NCBI GenBank assembly: GCA_027596035.1
Contig: JADGJA010000507.1
Location: forward strand, 1 to 16,505
Direction: 5' to 3'
Length of the DNA stretch: 16,505 bases
Origin: Thoreauomyces humboldtii
Taxonomy: Eukaryota > Chytridiomycota > Chytridiomycetes > Spizellomycetales > Powellomycetaceae
Shown here: positions 1 through 9,404 of the stretch, in pieces
Layout of the letters: every line of letters starts with the position of its first letter
Numbering within the stretch: position 1 is the stretch's first letter
Translations under genes and position numbers: made by a program
The notes under the pieces: model-generated
The model's input: only the letters and a program-made list of their open reading frames with translations
What the model was told of the DNA's origin: nothing
The model's database searches: none

Positions 1-955
1 AGCTCTGCCAGGAGGAATCGTTGTGCTGGTGCGAGGGCCTAAAGAAAAATAAAAATGTTCTGTGAGAAGATCCAGAACCCGCCCGCGGACCAAGCTCTGT
101 ATCCAGGACTGTGGTTCCGCCGGAGGGTGCGATCCAGACGCTGGGCCCAAGCGGCTCGGACGCAGGGAAATCTCTCTGCCGATCCCCTCCCTCTCCCATC
201 GTTGATGACGTCGTCTCCCACGGTCGACACACAACCGGAAACCCAGAAAATCAGAATGTGCGAAAAGTCCCCAGGAGTCCAGGCAGCCCCTATGACAGTT
301 ACCGGTAGACACACGTCGCCTCGATCGATCGCAAAAAGAATGAAAGTGGAACGACTTTCCCTGACCGACTTCTCTCTCCAACCCTCATACCCTCCTACCC
401 TATTATGGCACCCGAGGGTCGGCGGCACCGCCGGGTGTACAGTACATACAGTTACGATGCCAGTCGTCCCCAGGGGGGAAGGAGGGAAACGTCATCTTGG
501 CCCAAACGTGCATTCTGGGGGCACCTTGTTACCAATTGCAACGCGCTGGTGACTTGAGATGCCACGGTCCAAGAAGCCACATAGAGTTCGAGGCCGTGCG
601 CTGCGACCTGATAGGAGTCCAAGCTCTCTCGGAGAGGGGGCATCCCTTCGGGAAACTCTGTGCTTGCACAGGGCAAGTCTTTCATGACCTTTCATACTCT
701 TTCGAGACCAGCATTACAGATTGCGGTGAAAGCGGAACCATTCACGGCCGTTCCAACTGCGCGGATCCTGCTGCTGCTCGGAGGGAAACCAATCTCGCAT
801 GTGTAACCGCTACAGAAGACGCAAGAGAGCGAGCAGTGAAGGTGTGTTTTCCAAAAGATATTCTTTGATGAAGGTATGTGTGTTTACAAGGACGGTGTCG
901 GGGGGAAAAGGTAGTGTGGATTGAGGCATCACAGGCTAGGACGGGGGCCGCCGAT
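1..955. other. Stretch without a recognisable gene, ending in the GAPDH 3' flank
   Basis: Open frames of 65-165 codons exist on both strands, but none shows a domain, a biased codon pattern or a family resemblance that I can recognise. The part next to 955 should hold the 3' UTR and polyadenylation region of the minus-strand GAPDH gene. The rest may be promoter or UTR of a gene left of the window. I found no tRNA cloverleaf, tandem repeat or transposon end here. Confidence 0.5.
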
Positions 956-2066
<1,111 letters not shown>

Positions 2067-2415
2067 GATGATGATGAAAAGTGTTTGCGTGTGGAGAATG
2101 CGCGAACGACGATGGAGGGGGAGGGGAATGAGATGGGGCGGTCGTTTCTTTTGTATGAAAGGGGGAGGCGTCTCGGCAGTTTCCGGCGTCAATCGATTGT
2201 CACAAGAAATCAGCCAAAAAACGTCTTTGTTCCGACGTCACCTGGGCAGGACCAGCTGTCCACGCTGTCGAGTTCGTTCGCGGGGGTGCTGTTCTTGGGT
2301 TCTCGGGACATTTCGGCAAGAAGCGACCTTGTCGTCGTCGTCAAGAGTCGCCGAGGTGGGACCAGCCCTTCCCTCGAGAAGTGATTCAAATGTTTGAAAT
2401 GATACTGAATTATTA
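2067..2415 (-). promoter_or_regulatory. GAPDH upstream region with pyrimidine-rich leader
   Basis: This 349-bp gap separates the GAPDH start from the end of the upstream NmrA-like remnant, so it should hold the GAPDH promoter. Read on the minus strand, the roughly 70 bases before the ATG are rich in C and T (runs such as CCCCTCCCCCTCC around 2110-2125), a leader type common in strongly expressed fungal genes. No clear TATA box was identified. The promoter role is inferred from position. Confidence 0.45.
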
Positions 2416-3452
2416 TTAGGCTCTGGGATTTTGGGCTAGAAAGACCTCCAAACTCGTAGTCTTCAAGCCAGGAAACCTGTCGTTGTCACGAGTCTTCAGA
2501 TTCCAAGTGCCCTTGACAGTGAAATGCTGAAACCAAAGGTCCACCAAGTGGCGAGATCGCCCGTCGGTCTTTGCCGCTATTGCCATTTTCTCCAGATCCT
2601 CAACAGTCCCGTTCATCGTCACTCCCAGTCTTGTATGTAGCTCTCGCGTTCTTTTAGGCCGCATTCCCAGCTGTACAGATTCCAGAATCCACCCTTGTCC
2701 GCAGCGACCTCGACGACGTGACGACCTCGACCGCAGCGTCTCTTGCGGACGTCATGAACCAGCTCTCCTCCCTTCTCCCCCAGATCGACATCGCCTTCGT
2801 TCTCGGCTCCGCGACGGTCGACTGCGGTCCATGTCCCCAGACTCCACCTTCCTTGGGCGTGAATCCTTGCTTCGGATTGCACTCCGAAGAAGGCCTCGGC
2901 CAGCACACCGGTGAGGATGACGTCGAATCTCACTGTGCTCGACAGGGCGACGTGGTTATGGAAGACCATGTAGGCATCGTACATCGGCTCGTCGCCGAGG
3001 GAAGGGTTACGCCAATCGTAGTTCCACGATGCAGAGACGTATCGCCTGATGTATGATGCCGGCCCGTTCGCACGCGCGGAGCAGGAAGAGCTGGCCTTCG
3101 AGGACGAGCTCTGGTGTACAGTGGCGCGACAGAAGTGGAGAACCCTCTCGAATAGGGCTCTCACACGGCCCAATAAGGACTCTTGGCGTTTTTTTTTTCG
3201 AGAGGGTTCTCGACTTATGCCCTCCAACTGTACCTGAACACGCGCATATCACCGCGTTGACGCCGGTGACGGCCGTGGCGAGGGATTAGATCGTATGCGC
3301 TCTTGGGGGTCACGAACGACTCGAGGCGGTCAAGGAGCTCGGTCGACAGCTTGGAGGGCGTACGGCCGAGACCTCGAACTTTGGCGAGAAAGGGCGGCCT
3401 CGATGCACTGTTGACCGACGTTGCCGCTGCACCCAGCGATAAGTACAGGCAT
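2416..3452 (-). pseudogene. NmrA-like (isoflavone-reductase-like) NAD(P)-binding protein, frameshifted
   Basis: The minus strand encodes successive pieces of one Rossmann protein in different frames. ATG at 3452 begins MPVLIAGCSGNVGQQCIEAALSR, with the GxxGxxG dinucleotide-binding loop (GCSGNVG). Then follow GLGRTPSKLSTELLDRLESF, AVTGVNAVICACSGT, LEGQLFLLRACERAG, SWNYDWRNPSLGDEPMYDAY with LTGVLAEAFFG, and finally NGTVEDLEKM to LKTTSLEVFLAQ and a TAA at 2416. The order matches fungal NmrA-like/isoflavone-reductase-like proteins (Pfam NmrA/NAD(P)-binding), usually about 300 aa. The frame breaks near 3383, 3287 and 3048 with no room for an intron, and again near 2640. A hairpin block (3133-3216) interrupts the SGT/LEGQL junction. 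It is therefore probably a decayed gene, although clustered assembly indels are an alternative. Its original substrate is unknown. Confidence 0.75.
3133..3216. repeat. Small inverted-repeat (hairpin) element, 84 bp
   Basis: Arms at 3133-3152 and 3197-3216 are reverse complements over 20 bp with one mismatch; the inner 15 bp (gagaaccctctcgaa / ttcgagagggttctc) match perfectly, and a 44-base spacer includes a T run at 3190-3198. The element sits exactly where the NmrA-like reading frame is interrupted. It may be a miniature inverted-repeat insertion, or structure inside an intron: a GT at 3233 and an AG at 3111-3112 could define a 123-nt intron around it. No target-site duplication was evident. 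Confidence 0.6.
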
Positions 3453-3723
3453 GACTTTCGAGAGAAGTGATCGGTTCAAAAAGGGGAACGGCCTCGGAAG
3501 TTGGATTGAAGAAGGCGAGATCTCGTAGTTGTCTGTGAGAGATGGGGTGGAACAACCGACGCAAGCAGCCCTATAGAACCGAACCGGACGGACACCCTCG
3601 GTACAGACCCGAGACCACGGGTTCTCGAGTCTTCCTGGGGTTCGATTCCTCATGCATGACGAAGGTTGGATTTCCCACCCTCGCCCTTTGAAGCAACCCG
3701 GCAGTAGATAAACAAGCACGCAA
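3453..3723. promoter_or_regulatory. Intergenic region between divergent NmrA-like remnant and F-box gene
   Basis: This 271-bp gap lies between divergent starts, so it should hold the F-box promoter on the plus strand and the ancestral promoter of the broken gene on the minus strand. It includes ggttcgattcc at about 3641-3651, which equals a tRNA B-box, but no matching A-box or cloverleaf was found. No other motif stood out. Confidence 0.4.
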
Positions 3724-5182
3724 ATGGCAAGCAACGATGCCGAACTCCAAGCACCAGTAGTCCCAGAAGAACTCGACCACTTCCGCCAGCAGTGGAGGTC
3801 CGAAGTCATCACGCGGAAAGCGTCAGAAGCGGTGCCGACCTCGCCACCTTCTGCCAATGCTGCCGCGACTGCCTCTTCCCCTCCACCCAGCACGACGGTG
3901 AAGGCGGTACCATCCAATGCGATCAGCCGTCACCTGTCTCCGAAGAAATCGCTGAAGGCGGTAGAGGCGGGGGTCTCCACCGTACCGCTAGTCGCCCAGA
4001 CGGATTTGGAAACCCACTCCGACGAGGGCGTCGAAGCATACATGGCAGCAACTCGCCATGAGAGGTGCGAAGGGAACGGTGTTCCAAAGAGAGAGCTTTG
4101 CAGGGAGCTAACGCACGTCGGATGGTACATCTAGAATGGGCAACCTGTCAGCAGCCTTGATGCTGTACCAAAAGGCTCACAAGCTCAACCCGAACGTGGA
4201 GCAGGACATCCGAGCGCAACTACGCAAACAAACCATCGGAACCTCCTCCTCCTCGTCCTCTTCCGTAGCCCCTGCCAGCGATCCCGACTCAAAACTTTAC
4301 ACCTACTACGACTTCCCCGAGGTCACGGACCGGAACCCGGACGACACCGAGACGCTCGTCCAACAGTTCTCGAAACTCGAGATCGGGTTCGAACCTCTCA
4401 ACCCCACGCGCACCCTCCTCCCATCCGAGATCCTGTCTCAGATCATAGCGTTCGCCATCCTCCAACAAGGGACCTCGACGGTCGTCAACCTCTCCCTCGT
4501 CTCCAAACGCATGACGGTCCTGTGCTCGGAACAGAGGGTGTGGCGAACCGTGTGCGAGAAGGTGCATCGTCCACCGTCTCCCGACCCCCTGTCCGTCGAG
4601 CTACCTCTATACGGGGACTCGTGGTTCGATCTGTGGATGGATCGACCCAGAGTCCGTTGCGACGGCTGCTTCATTTCCAGGACCAACTACCTCCGCCAGG
4701 GTGTGGCCGTCGAATCCTACTACGCTCCTACCCACCTCATATCCTACTTCAGGTACCTGCGTTTCTACCCGAACGGGAGGGTGCTGTTCTGGACGACCAC
4801 CAACGAGCCCGTGCAGGCCGTCAAGGTCATGAACGCGGACGAGTCGTCGAAGCTCAAGGGGGCCATGCTGGGAGATTACAGACTGAAAGGGGATCAGTTG
4901 AACCTGGACCTGGGTGTGCAGGATCGACCCGGGGTGAGGTTCAAGGCGGTGCTCAAGGTCGGTCAGTCTAGGAGGGGCCGCATGAACAAGCTGTCTTGGG
5001 GTACGTACTGCCCGTCGTCGTTCCGTATCGAGGTCTCGGGATCAATCGCTCACTCTCTTTATCTTTGTTTTGCAGTGGCTTACTGGCAAGAGAAGCGCGA
5101 CTCTCGCAGTGACATCCCCCTCTCAACGCTAAGACCCTTCATGTTTTCTAAAGTAAATTCATATCCTCGCCGGTTGGCATAA
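3724..5182 (+). CDS. F-box protein of the FBXO9/Hrt3 type, three exons, 437 aa
   Basis: Predicted substrate receptor of an SCF (Skp1-cullin-F-box) ubiquitin ligase. Exons are 3724-4064, 4135-5000 and 5076-5182. Intron 1 (70 nt) has GTGCGA, a GCTAAC branch site and CTAG; intron 2 (75 nt) has GTACGT and TTGCAG. Phases agree and join R-MGNLSAAL and W-VAYWQ. Domain order follows FBXO9/Hrt3: an N-terminal helix EELDHFRQQW, a TPR-like helical pair around residues 105-133 (GNLSAALMLYQKAHKLNP), a Ser run, an F-box at about 209-254 (LLPSEILSQIIAF...WRTVCEKV), then the FBXO9-specific core at 284-303 (PRVRCDGCFISRTNYLRQG), FRYLRFYPNGRVLFWTT and a C-terminal FMFSKVNSY. Intron 2 is a multiple of three without an in-frame stop, so its retention would not break the frame. 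Substrates cannot be read from sequence. Confidence 0.9.
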
Positions 5183-5400
5183 GTACCGGGTAGTTTAGTT
5201 TTTTGGAAGATATCAAATAGTACCCTATCAGCGCAATCATGCCAGATTTAGTCAGAGTCGCGAAGTGTTCGTCAAATCAGATTGATTATCCAAAGTTATC
5301 GTTGATATGCGGGGCAGGAAAAGAGGGAAGGGATATAGGCAAGGGGAGACGTAGGAGACAGTAGGGCAGAGGGCGATGGGAATCACAGAACTGAACCGAC
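5183..5400. other. Convergent 3' flanks of F-box and glutamine synthetase genes
   Basis: A 218-bp tail-to-tail gap. It should contain the 3' UTRs and polyadenylation signals of both genes. I see AT-rich sequence after the F-box stop but no gene or repeat. Confidence 0.5.
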
Positions 5401-8112
5401 CTAGAAGAGCAGCTCAGTGTACTTGGGGTAAGGCCACTGCTTGTCAGACACGTAACCTTCGAGGGCATCGCTGGCAATGCGAACGTCCTCGAGGGCAACG
5501 GTAAGCTCGTTGCCCGCAACGTCGCCCTGCTCCTCGGAACCTTCAAGGCCGTCGACGCGGTCGATGATCTCTCCAAGCTTCTCCGCAGCGTTCTGAAGGG
5601 TGGTAGTGAGTTTGGTGACCGTGTTGAGCGTCTTGAACTCGGGAAGAGCCTTATGATCGAGGCCGAGGTTCTTTTGGCCGACAAGAAGGTCCGTGATCTC
5701 CTTCTTGAAGGTGAAAGCGGCGGGAAGAATGCCTTGCATGATCATGTTCTTGAGAGTCAGGCCCTCAATCACGAGGTCCTTTGCGTACTTGTGCATCAGG
5801 ATCTCAAATCGAGAGTGAATTTCCTCCTTGGTCATGATGCCCATGCTGATGAGCAGGTGCTGGTTCTCGGGGGTGAGAAGCTGACGGAACGCCACAGGGC
5901 ACTGCTTGATGTTGGGCAAACCACGCTTCTCAGCCTCCTTGACCCACTCGTCAGAGTAGTTGTTGCCCTCGAAGCGGATGTTCTTGCTCGACGTGATAAA
6001 AGAGCGCACGACGCCGAGAATATCGTCGATGCCGAGCTCGGCCTTGCTACCCTTGGCTTTGACCAATGCGTCAGTAATGGCACCGAGGGACGCGGCAACA
6101 GCGGCGTTAACGAGAACGGTAGGGAAGGAGGGGCTCTGCTTGGAGCCAACAGCACGGAACTCGAACTTGTTGCCAGTGAAAGCAAATGGCGAAGTTCGGT
6201 TACGATCGGTGAGATCGCGAGCGATCTGGGGAAGGGTGGAGACCTTGAGATCCAAGACCGTTCCGCCGACCTAAAGTTTTGAAGGTTAGGATATAGTACA
6301 GGGGCAAGCATCGAACCACTTCCATACCTTAACAGTCTGCAGATGGGGCTGCGAAAAGTTCTTGACGTCTCGGCTTTGTTCGATGGAGTCAAGAACCTCA
6401 GTCAGATGCTCGCCGAGGAAGGCCGAAACAATGCCGGGAGGGGCCTCGTTGGCGCCGAGACGGTGCTCGTTGCTCGCACTAGCGATAGAGGCCCTGAGAA
6501 GACCACCGTGCTTGTGAACCGCGTCAAGAGTTGCGACAAGGAATAGCAGGAAGCGGTAGTTGGTCTCGGGCTTGACGGTAGGGTCGAGCAAGTTGTCACC
6601 CTGGTCTGTGGAAAGCGACCAGTTGCAGTGCTTGCCACTGCCGTTAACACCCTTGAAGGGCTTCTCGTGGAAAAGAACCTTCAACTTGTGGCGGTGTGCA
6701 ACCTGGTGAAGAGTCTCCATGAGGACCAGGTTGTGGTCCACCGCAACACTGGCCTCCTCGAAGATGGGCGCGATCTCAAACTGGTTGGGTGCAACCTCGT
6801 TGTGACGTGTCTTGACGGGCACACCGAGCTTGTAGAGCTCAAGCTCCGCCTCGCTGATAGTGGCGAGCACTCGGGAAGGAATCTGACCAAAGTAGTGGTC
6901 CTCCAGCTGTTGGTGCTTGGGGGGCACAGTCCCCACAAGCGTCCGGCCAGTGATCTTCAAGTCAGGGCGCAAGTTGTACAAAGATCGGTCGATCAAGAAG
7001 AACTCTTGTTCCGTGCCGAGAGTTGCATACACGCGCTTGGTGTCCTTGTCGCCAAGCACGTTCAGCAACTTGACGGCGGCGTTAGACAGCACTTCGGAGG
7101 AGCGCAGCAAGATGGTCTTCTCGTCAAGAGCTTCGCCATTGTACGAAATGAAGACTGACGGGATGTAAAGAATGGAAGTGCTGTGAGGTCCGGGGCGCAG
7201 GAACATAGGGCTGAGAGAACGGAGTCAGGATCGGGGAGTGGAGTAGATCTCGACATAAGGCAATTGCTAACCTGGTCGTGTCCCAAATGGTGTAACCACG
7301 TGCCTCGAACGTGGTACGCATGCCTCCGTTGGGGAAGGAGGATGCGTCGGGCTCTGACTGGAGCAGCTGGGAACCCGAGAACGCGTCGATGGCGCTGGTC
7401 TCCTCGATTCCGTTGGTGATGACCGTCTTGAGGGTCAAGAAACTGTCGTGCTTCTCTGCCGTGGTTCCGGTCTGGGGCTGGAACCAGTGCGTGAAGTGGG
7501 TAGCGCCACTGGAGAGAGCTCGCATTAGAAAAACACGATGACATGTGCAGGTGCTCCGGAAACGTACCGGTCCATTGCCCAAACCTTGGCGGCGTGAGCG
7601 ACGGCATCAGCGGTAGCACGGTCAAGGGTTTGGCGACCCTGTACATGAGAAACAAGAAGGATTGCCCTGGTCAGCCAACAGGTACCTCGAGACTCAGGCC
7701 CACGTCAAGACACTACGAGTCCAACTCGCATCGCATGGAATCATATAGGAGCGAAAGACGTTTGCTTTAAATCTCAGCACGGCTAGTAACTCAGCTGAAC
7801 TATGTCATAATCATGCAAAATGCGATGCGAGTAGGACGACGGACGCGTGTTGACGTTCTTTCCCCACGCATTGTCCCATCTCCCAATTCCGTTGGCACAG
7901 GCACCTGGACAACAACGCACCTTGATCTGCTGGATGAAGCGAGCGTAGACGGGCTTGGGGAGGGTAGACTGGAGGCCCTTGAGGTCGAACACGTTCTGAC
8001 CGTAAATCTCCGAGATGTAGGCTGGCCGGTTTCCCTTTTGGGGCCAGTCGACCGTGCGACCGGTTCGGAGGACCGAGTCCTGGACGGCATCGATGCGCGC
8101 AGACTGAGACAT
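5401..8112 (-). CDS. Glutamine synthetase type III (GlnN-like), five exons, 750 aa
   Basis: Makes glutamine from glutamate, ammonia and ATP. Exons are 8112-7921, 7638-7568, 7508-7272, 7210-6328 and 6270-5401; introns are 282, 59, 61 and 57 nt with GT-AG ends, and all phases agree. The start [10 protein letters not shown] is the first in-frame ATG. Type III hallmarks are present: GQNVF near residue 39, HWFQPQTG (95-102), [16 protein letters not shown] (about 147-162), EQEFFLID (234-241), [14 protein letters not shown] (355-368), [12 protein letters not shown] and [17 protein letters not shown] (484-500). The length fits GS-III (about 700-750 aa) and excludes GS-I/GS-II (350-470 aa). GS-III is known mainly from bacteria and several protists; spliceosomal introns here argue for a resident nuclear gene rather than contamination. 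The upstream region is shared with the divergent ORF at 8531. Confidence 0.94.
7639..7920 (-). other. Long intron 1 of the glutamine synthetase gene
   Basis: At 282 nt this intron is four to five times longer than its neighbours. It starts GTGCGT and ends TGTACAG, and joins FIQQIK to GRQTLDR, as expected for uninterrupted GS-III, so no missing exon is needed. It contains the inverted repeat at 7719-7837. I see no convincing gene inside it. Confidence 0.85.
7719..7837. repeat. Inverted repeat inside glutamine synthetase intron 1
   Basis: gtccaactcgcatcgcat at 7719-7736 is the reverse complement, with one mismatch, of atgcgatgcgagtaggac at 7820-7837; the inner 13 bp match perfectly. The arms are 83 bases apart. 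It could be a miniature inverted-repeat element that lengthened the intron, or an RNA hairpin in the pre-mRNA. Its arms differ from those of the element at 3133-3216, so they are not one family. Confidence 0.6.
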
Positions 8113-8530
8113 GGTGAACGAGCTGAGGAAGCGGGTGCTTGGTTACGTGAAGATGGGTAGTAGTAGATTTCGGGCTGCGCTGGGATCTCGTCTCGGCGTG
8201 GGAAAGCTTTCGTTACGTTTCTGGTGGCGACCCAAGATGCATCTGCCAATCTGCGAAATCCTTGCGGGAGGGAACCCAAAGCCCTAGCCCTACACGTGCT
8301 GCTGAACTCCGCCCCGTTCGCCCCGTTCGCCCCGTTCGCCCGTTCGCCGCCATTTTCCGACAGAGCAAGGCTCTCGAGTCTCGGCCCCCGCCCATCTGCA
8401 AGGGCAGTGCAGGCCCATCTGGCAATTCTCCGGCGCTTATGAGCCGCACGTCCGAAAGAAACGTACAATACACGTTTCGCCTCATAAAATCGATCTGACT
8501 CTCGCCTCCGTCGTTACGCATGGATTCCCC
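8113..8530. promoter_or_regulatory. Shared upstream region of glutamine synthetase and the ORF at 8531
   Basis: A 418-bp gap between divergent starts. It includes the gccccgttc tandem repeat at 8311-8349 and a four-codon upstream ORF (ATG at 8520, TGA at 8532-8534) that overlaps the plus-strand start. The promoter role is inferred from position. Confidence 0.45.
8311..8349. repeat. Short tandem repeat, 9-bp unit gccccgttc
   Basis: The unit gccccgttc occurs three times head to tail and is followed by a shortened gcccgttc copy and gccgcc. It lies about 200 bp upstream of the glutamine synthetase start and 180 bp upstream of the plus-strand ORF. It could be repeated factor-binding sites or simple slippage; sequence alone does not decide. 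Confidence 0.75.
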
Positions 8531-9325
8531 ATGACATCGGAATTCATACGTGCTTTGCGCATCCACAAGCGTCCTCCCACCGCTTCAGAGCTGTTCCATG
8601 CCCACATCGACCACCATCCACTATCGGTCGGCGTCACCGCAGAGGCCGCAAAGATCGACACGGGTCCCGCTGATCTCGCAATCGTTCAAAAGAAGAACGT
8701 TTACCAGCAGATCTCCGAGGCAGGACGGGAGCATGCAGTGGAACCGCCAAACCTACTCTTACCGCGTCGTCACCATCGACATACGCAATCCGCATCCAGT
8801 CGAGCTTCCGCCATCGGACTGGCAATAGCGCGATCATCTCATCACAGACCGACTTCTGCGGCCGGCAGCGGCACCGCGGAGGAGGGCGGCGATTCGCTGT
8901 CCGAACTCCATGTAGTCTCCGGCGTGAATGCACCCACGCGGAGAGAACCTGCTGCAAAGACCAATATCTTGTTGCCGCACTATGACAGCAGACGGCGAGT
9001 TCAAAGCGCACCTTCGCAACGAACATGCGGGCAAAAGTCATCTGGCCGACGACGGCCGAGTCCGAATCCGGCTGGACGTATTGCCTCAGACTCCTTGAAG
9101 ACCATGGACCTGAGAGTAGATTCTCGACCTGGGACCCCGGAACCTTCAAAGGAGAGAATCGAGAGCGCACCTCTGCTTCCAGGTTCTACCGCACGATCGA
9201 GATCAGCGAAGCGTCCTCTTATGCTTCCAAAACATATGGATGCAGAGTACGATCCTCCTCTGTCAGACGTACTTTCTGTTCACGGCAGAAGCCCCAGTCC
9301 ATCTCGCCCGCAAACGGCTCAATGA
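8531..9325 (+). CDS. Hypothetical Ser/Arg/Pro-rich protein, single exon, 264 aa
   Basis: I do not recognise a family. The ORF runs from ATG at 8531 to TGA at 9323-9325 without an obvious intron. The first 75 residues (RALRIHKRPPTASELFHAH...) look partly structured; the rest is low-complexity and probably disordered, rich in Ser, Arg and Pro. A short motif recurs: HTQSASSR, RVQSAPSQR and RIESAPLL, with related HRPTSAAG and a terminal SPSPSRPQTAQ. No membrane segment or signal peptide is seen. It is divergent from glutamine synthetase and ends 79 bp from the stop of the LRR/IQ gene. A four-codon upstream ORF overlaps its ATG in an ATGA arrangement. It could be a real basic linker protein, or partly spurious; the conserved motif spacing favours real. 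Confidence 0.45.
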   Translation: MTSEFIRALRIHKRPPTASELFHAHIDHHPLSVGVTAEAAKIDTGPADLAIVQKKNVYQQISEAGREHAVEPPNLLLPRRHHRHTQSASSRASAIGLAIARSSHHRPTSAAGSGTAEEGGDSLSELHVVSGVNAPTRREPAAKTNILLPHYDSRRRVQSAPSQRTCGQKSSGRRRPSPNPAGRIASDSLKTMDLRVDSRPGTPEPSKERIESAPLLPGSTARSRSAKRPLMLPKHMDAEYDPPLSDVLSVHGRSPSPSRPQTAQ

Positions 9326-9404
9326 TCCTCTCGACTTCCCTCCCTTCTCTCTTCTATCCTCATTTACAATATTTACATGGAATTCATTCTTCACTTGCCA
9401 CTGC

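Noticed and set aside
55..552. Plus-strand ORF of 165 codons and an overlapping minus-strand ORF of 129 codons
   Set aside because: No domain, motif or convincing coding bias; both frames are similarly unremarkable.
2718..3056. A 112-codon plus-strand ORF opposite the NmrA-like remnant
   Set aside because: The minus-strand frame carries the recognisable family segments, so the plus-strand frame is its shadow.
3370..3400. Programmed +1 ribosomal frameshifting in the NmrA-like gene
   Set aside because: None of the shift sites matches a known slippery sequence, and several shifts in one housekeeping-type gene would be very unlikely; gene decay or assembly indels are simpler.
3580..3665. Possible tRNA: perfect B-box-like ggttcgattcc and a pairing T-arm
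   Set aside because: The acceptor strand predicted after the T-arm has no partner upstream, there is no A-box match and no clear D-arm. A degenerate tRNA or SINE fragment is possible but not supported.
5653..6282. Plus-strand ORF of 209 codons, and another at 6628-7158
   Set aside because: Both are antisense to glutamine synthetase exons 5 and 4 and reflect codon bias.
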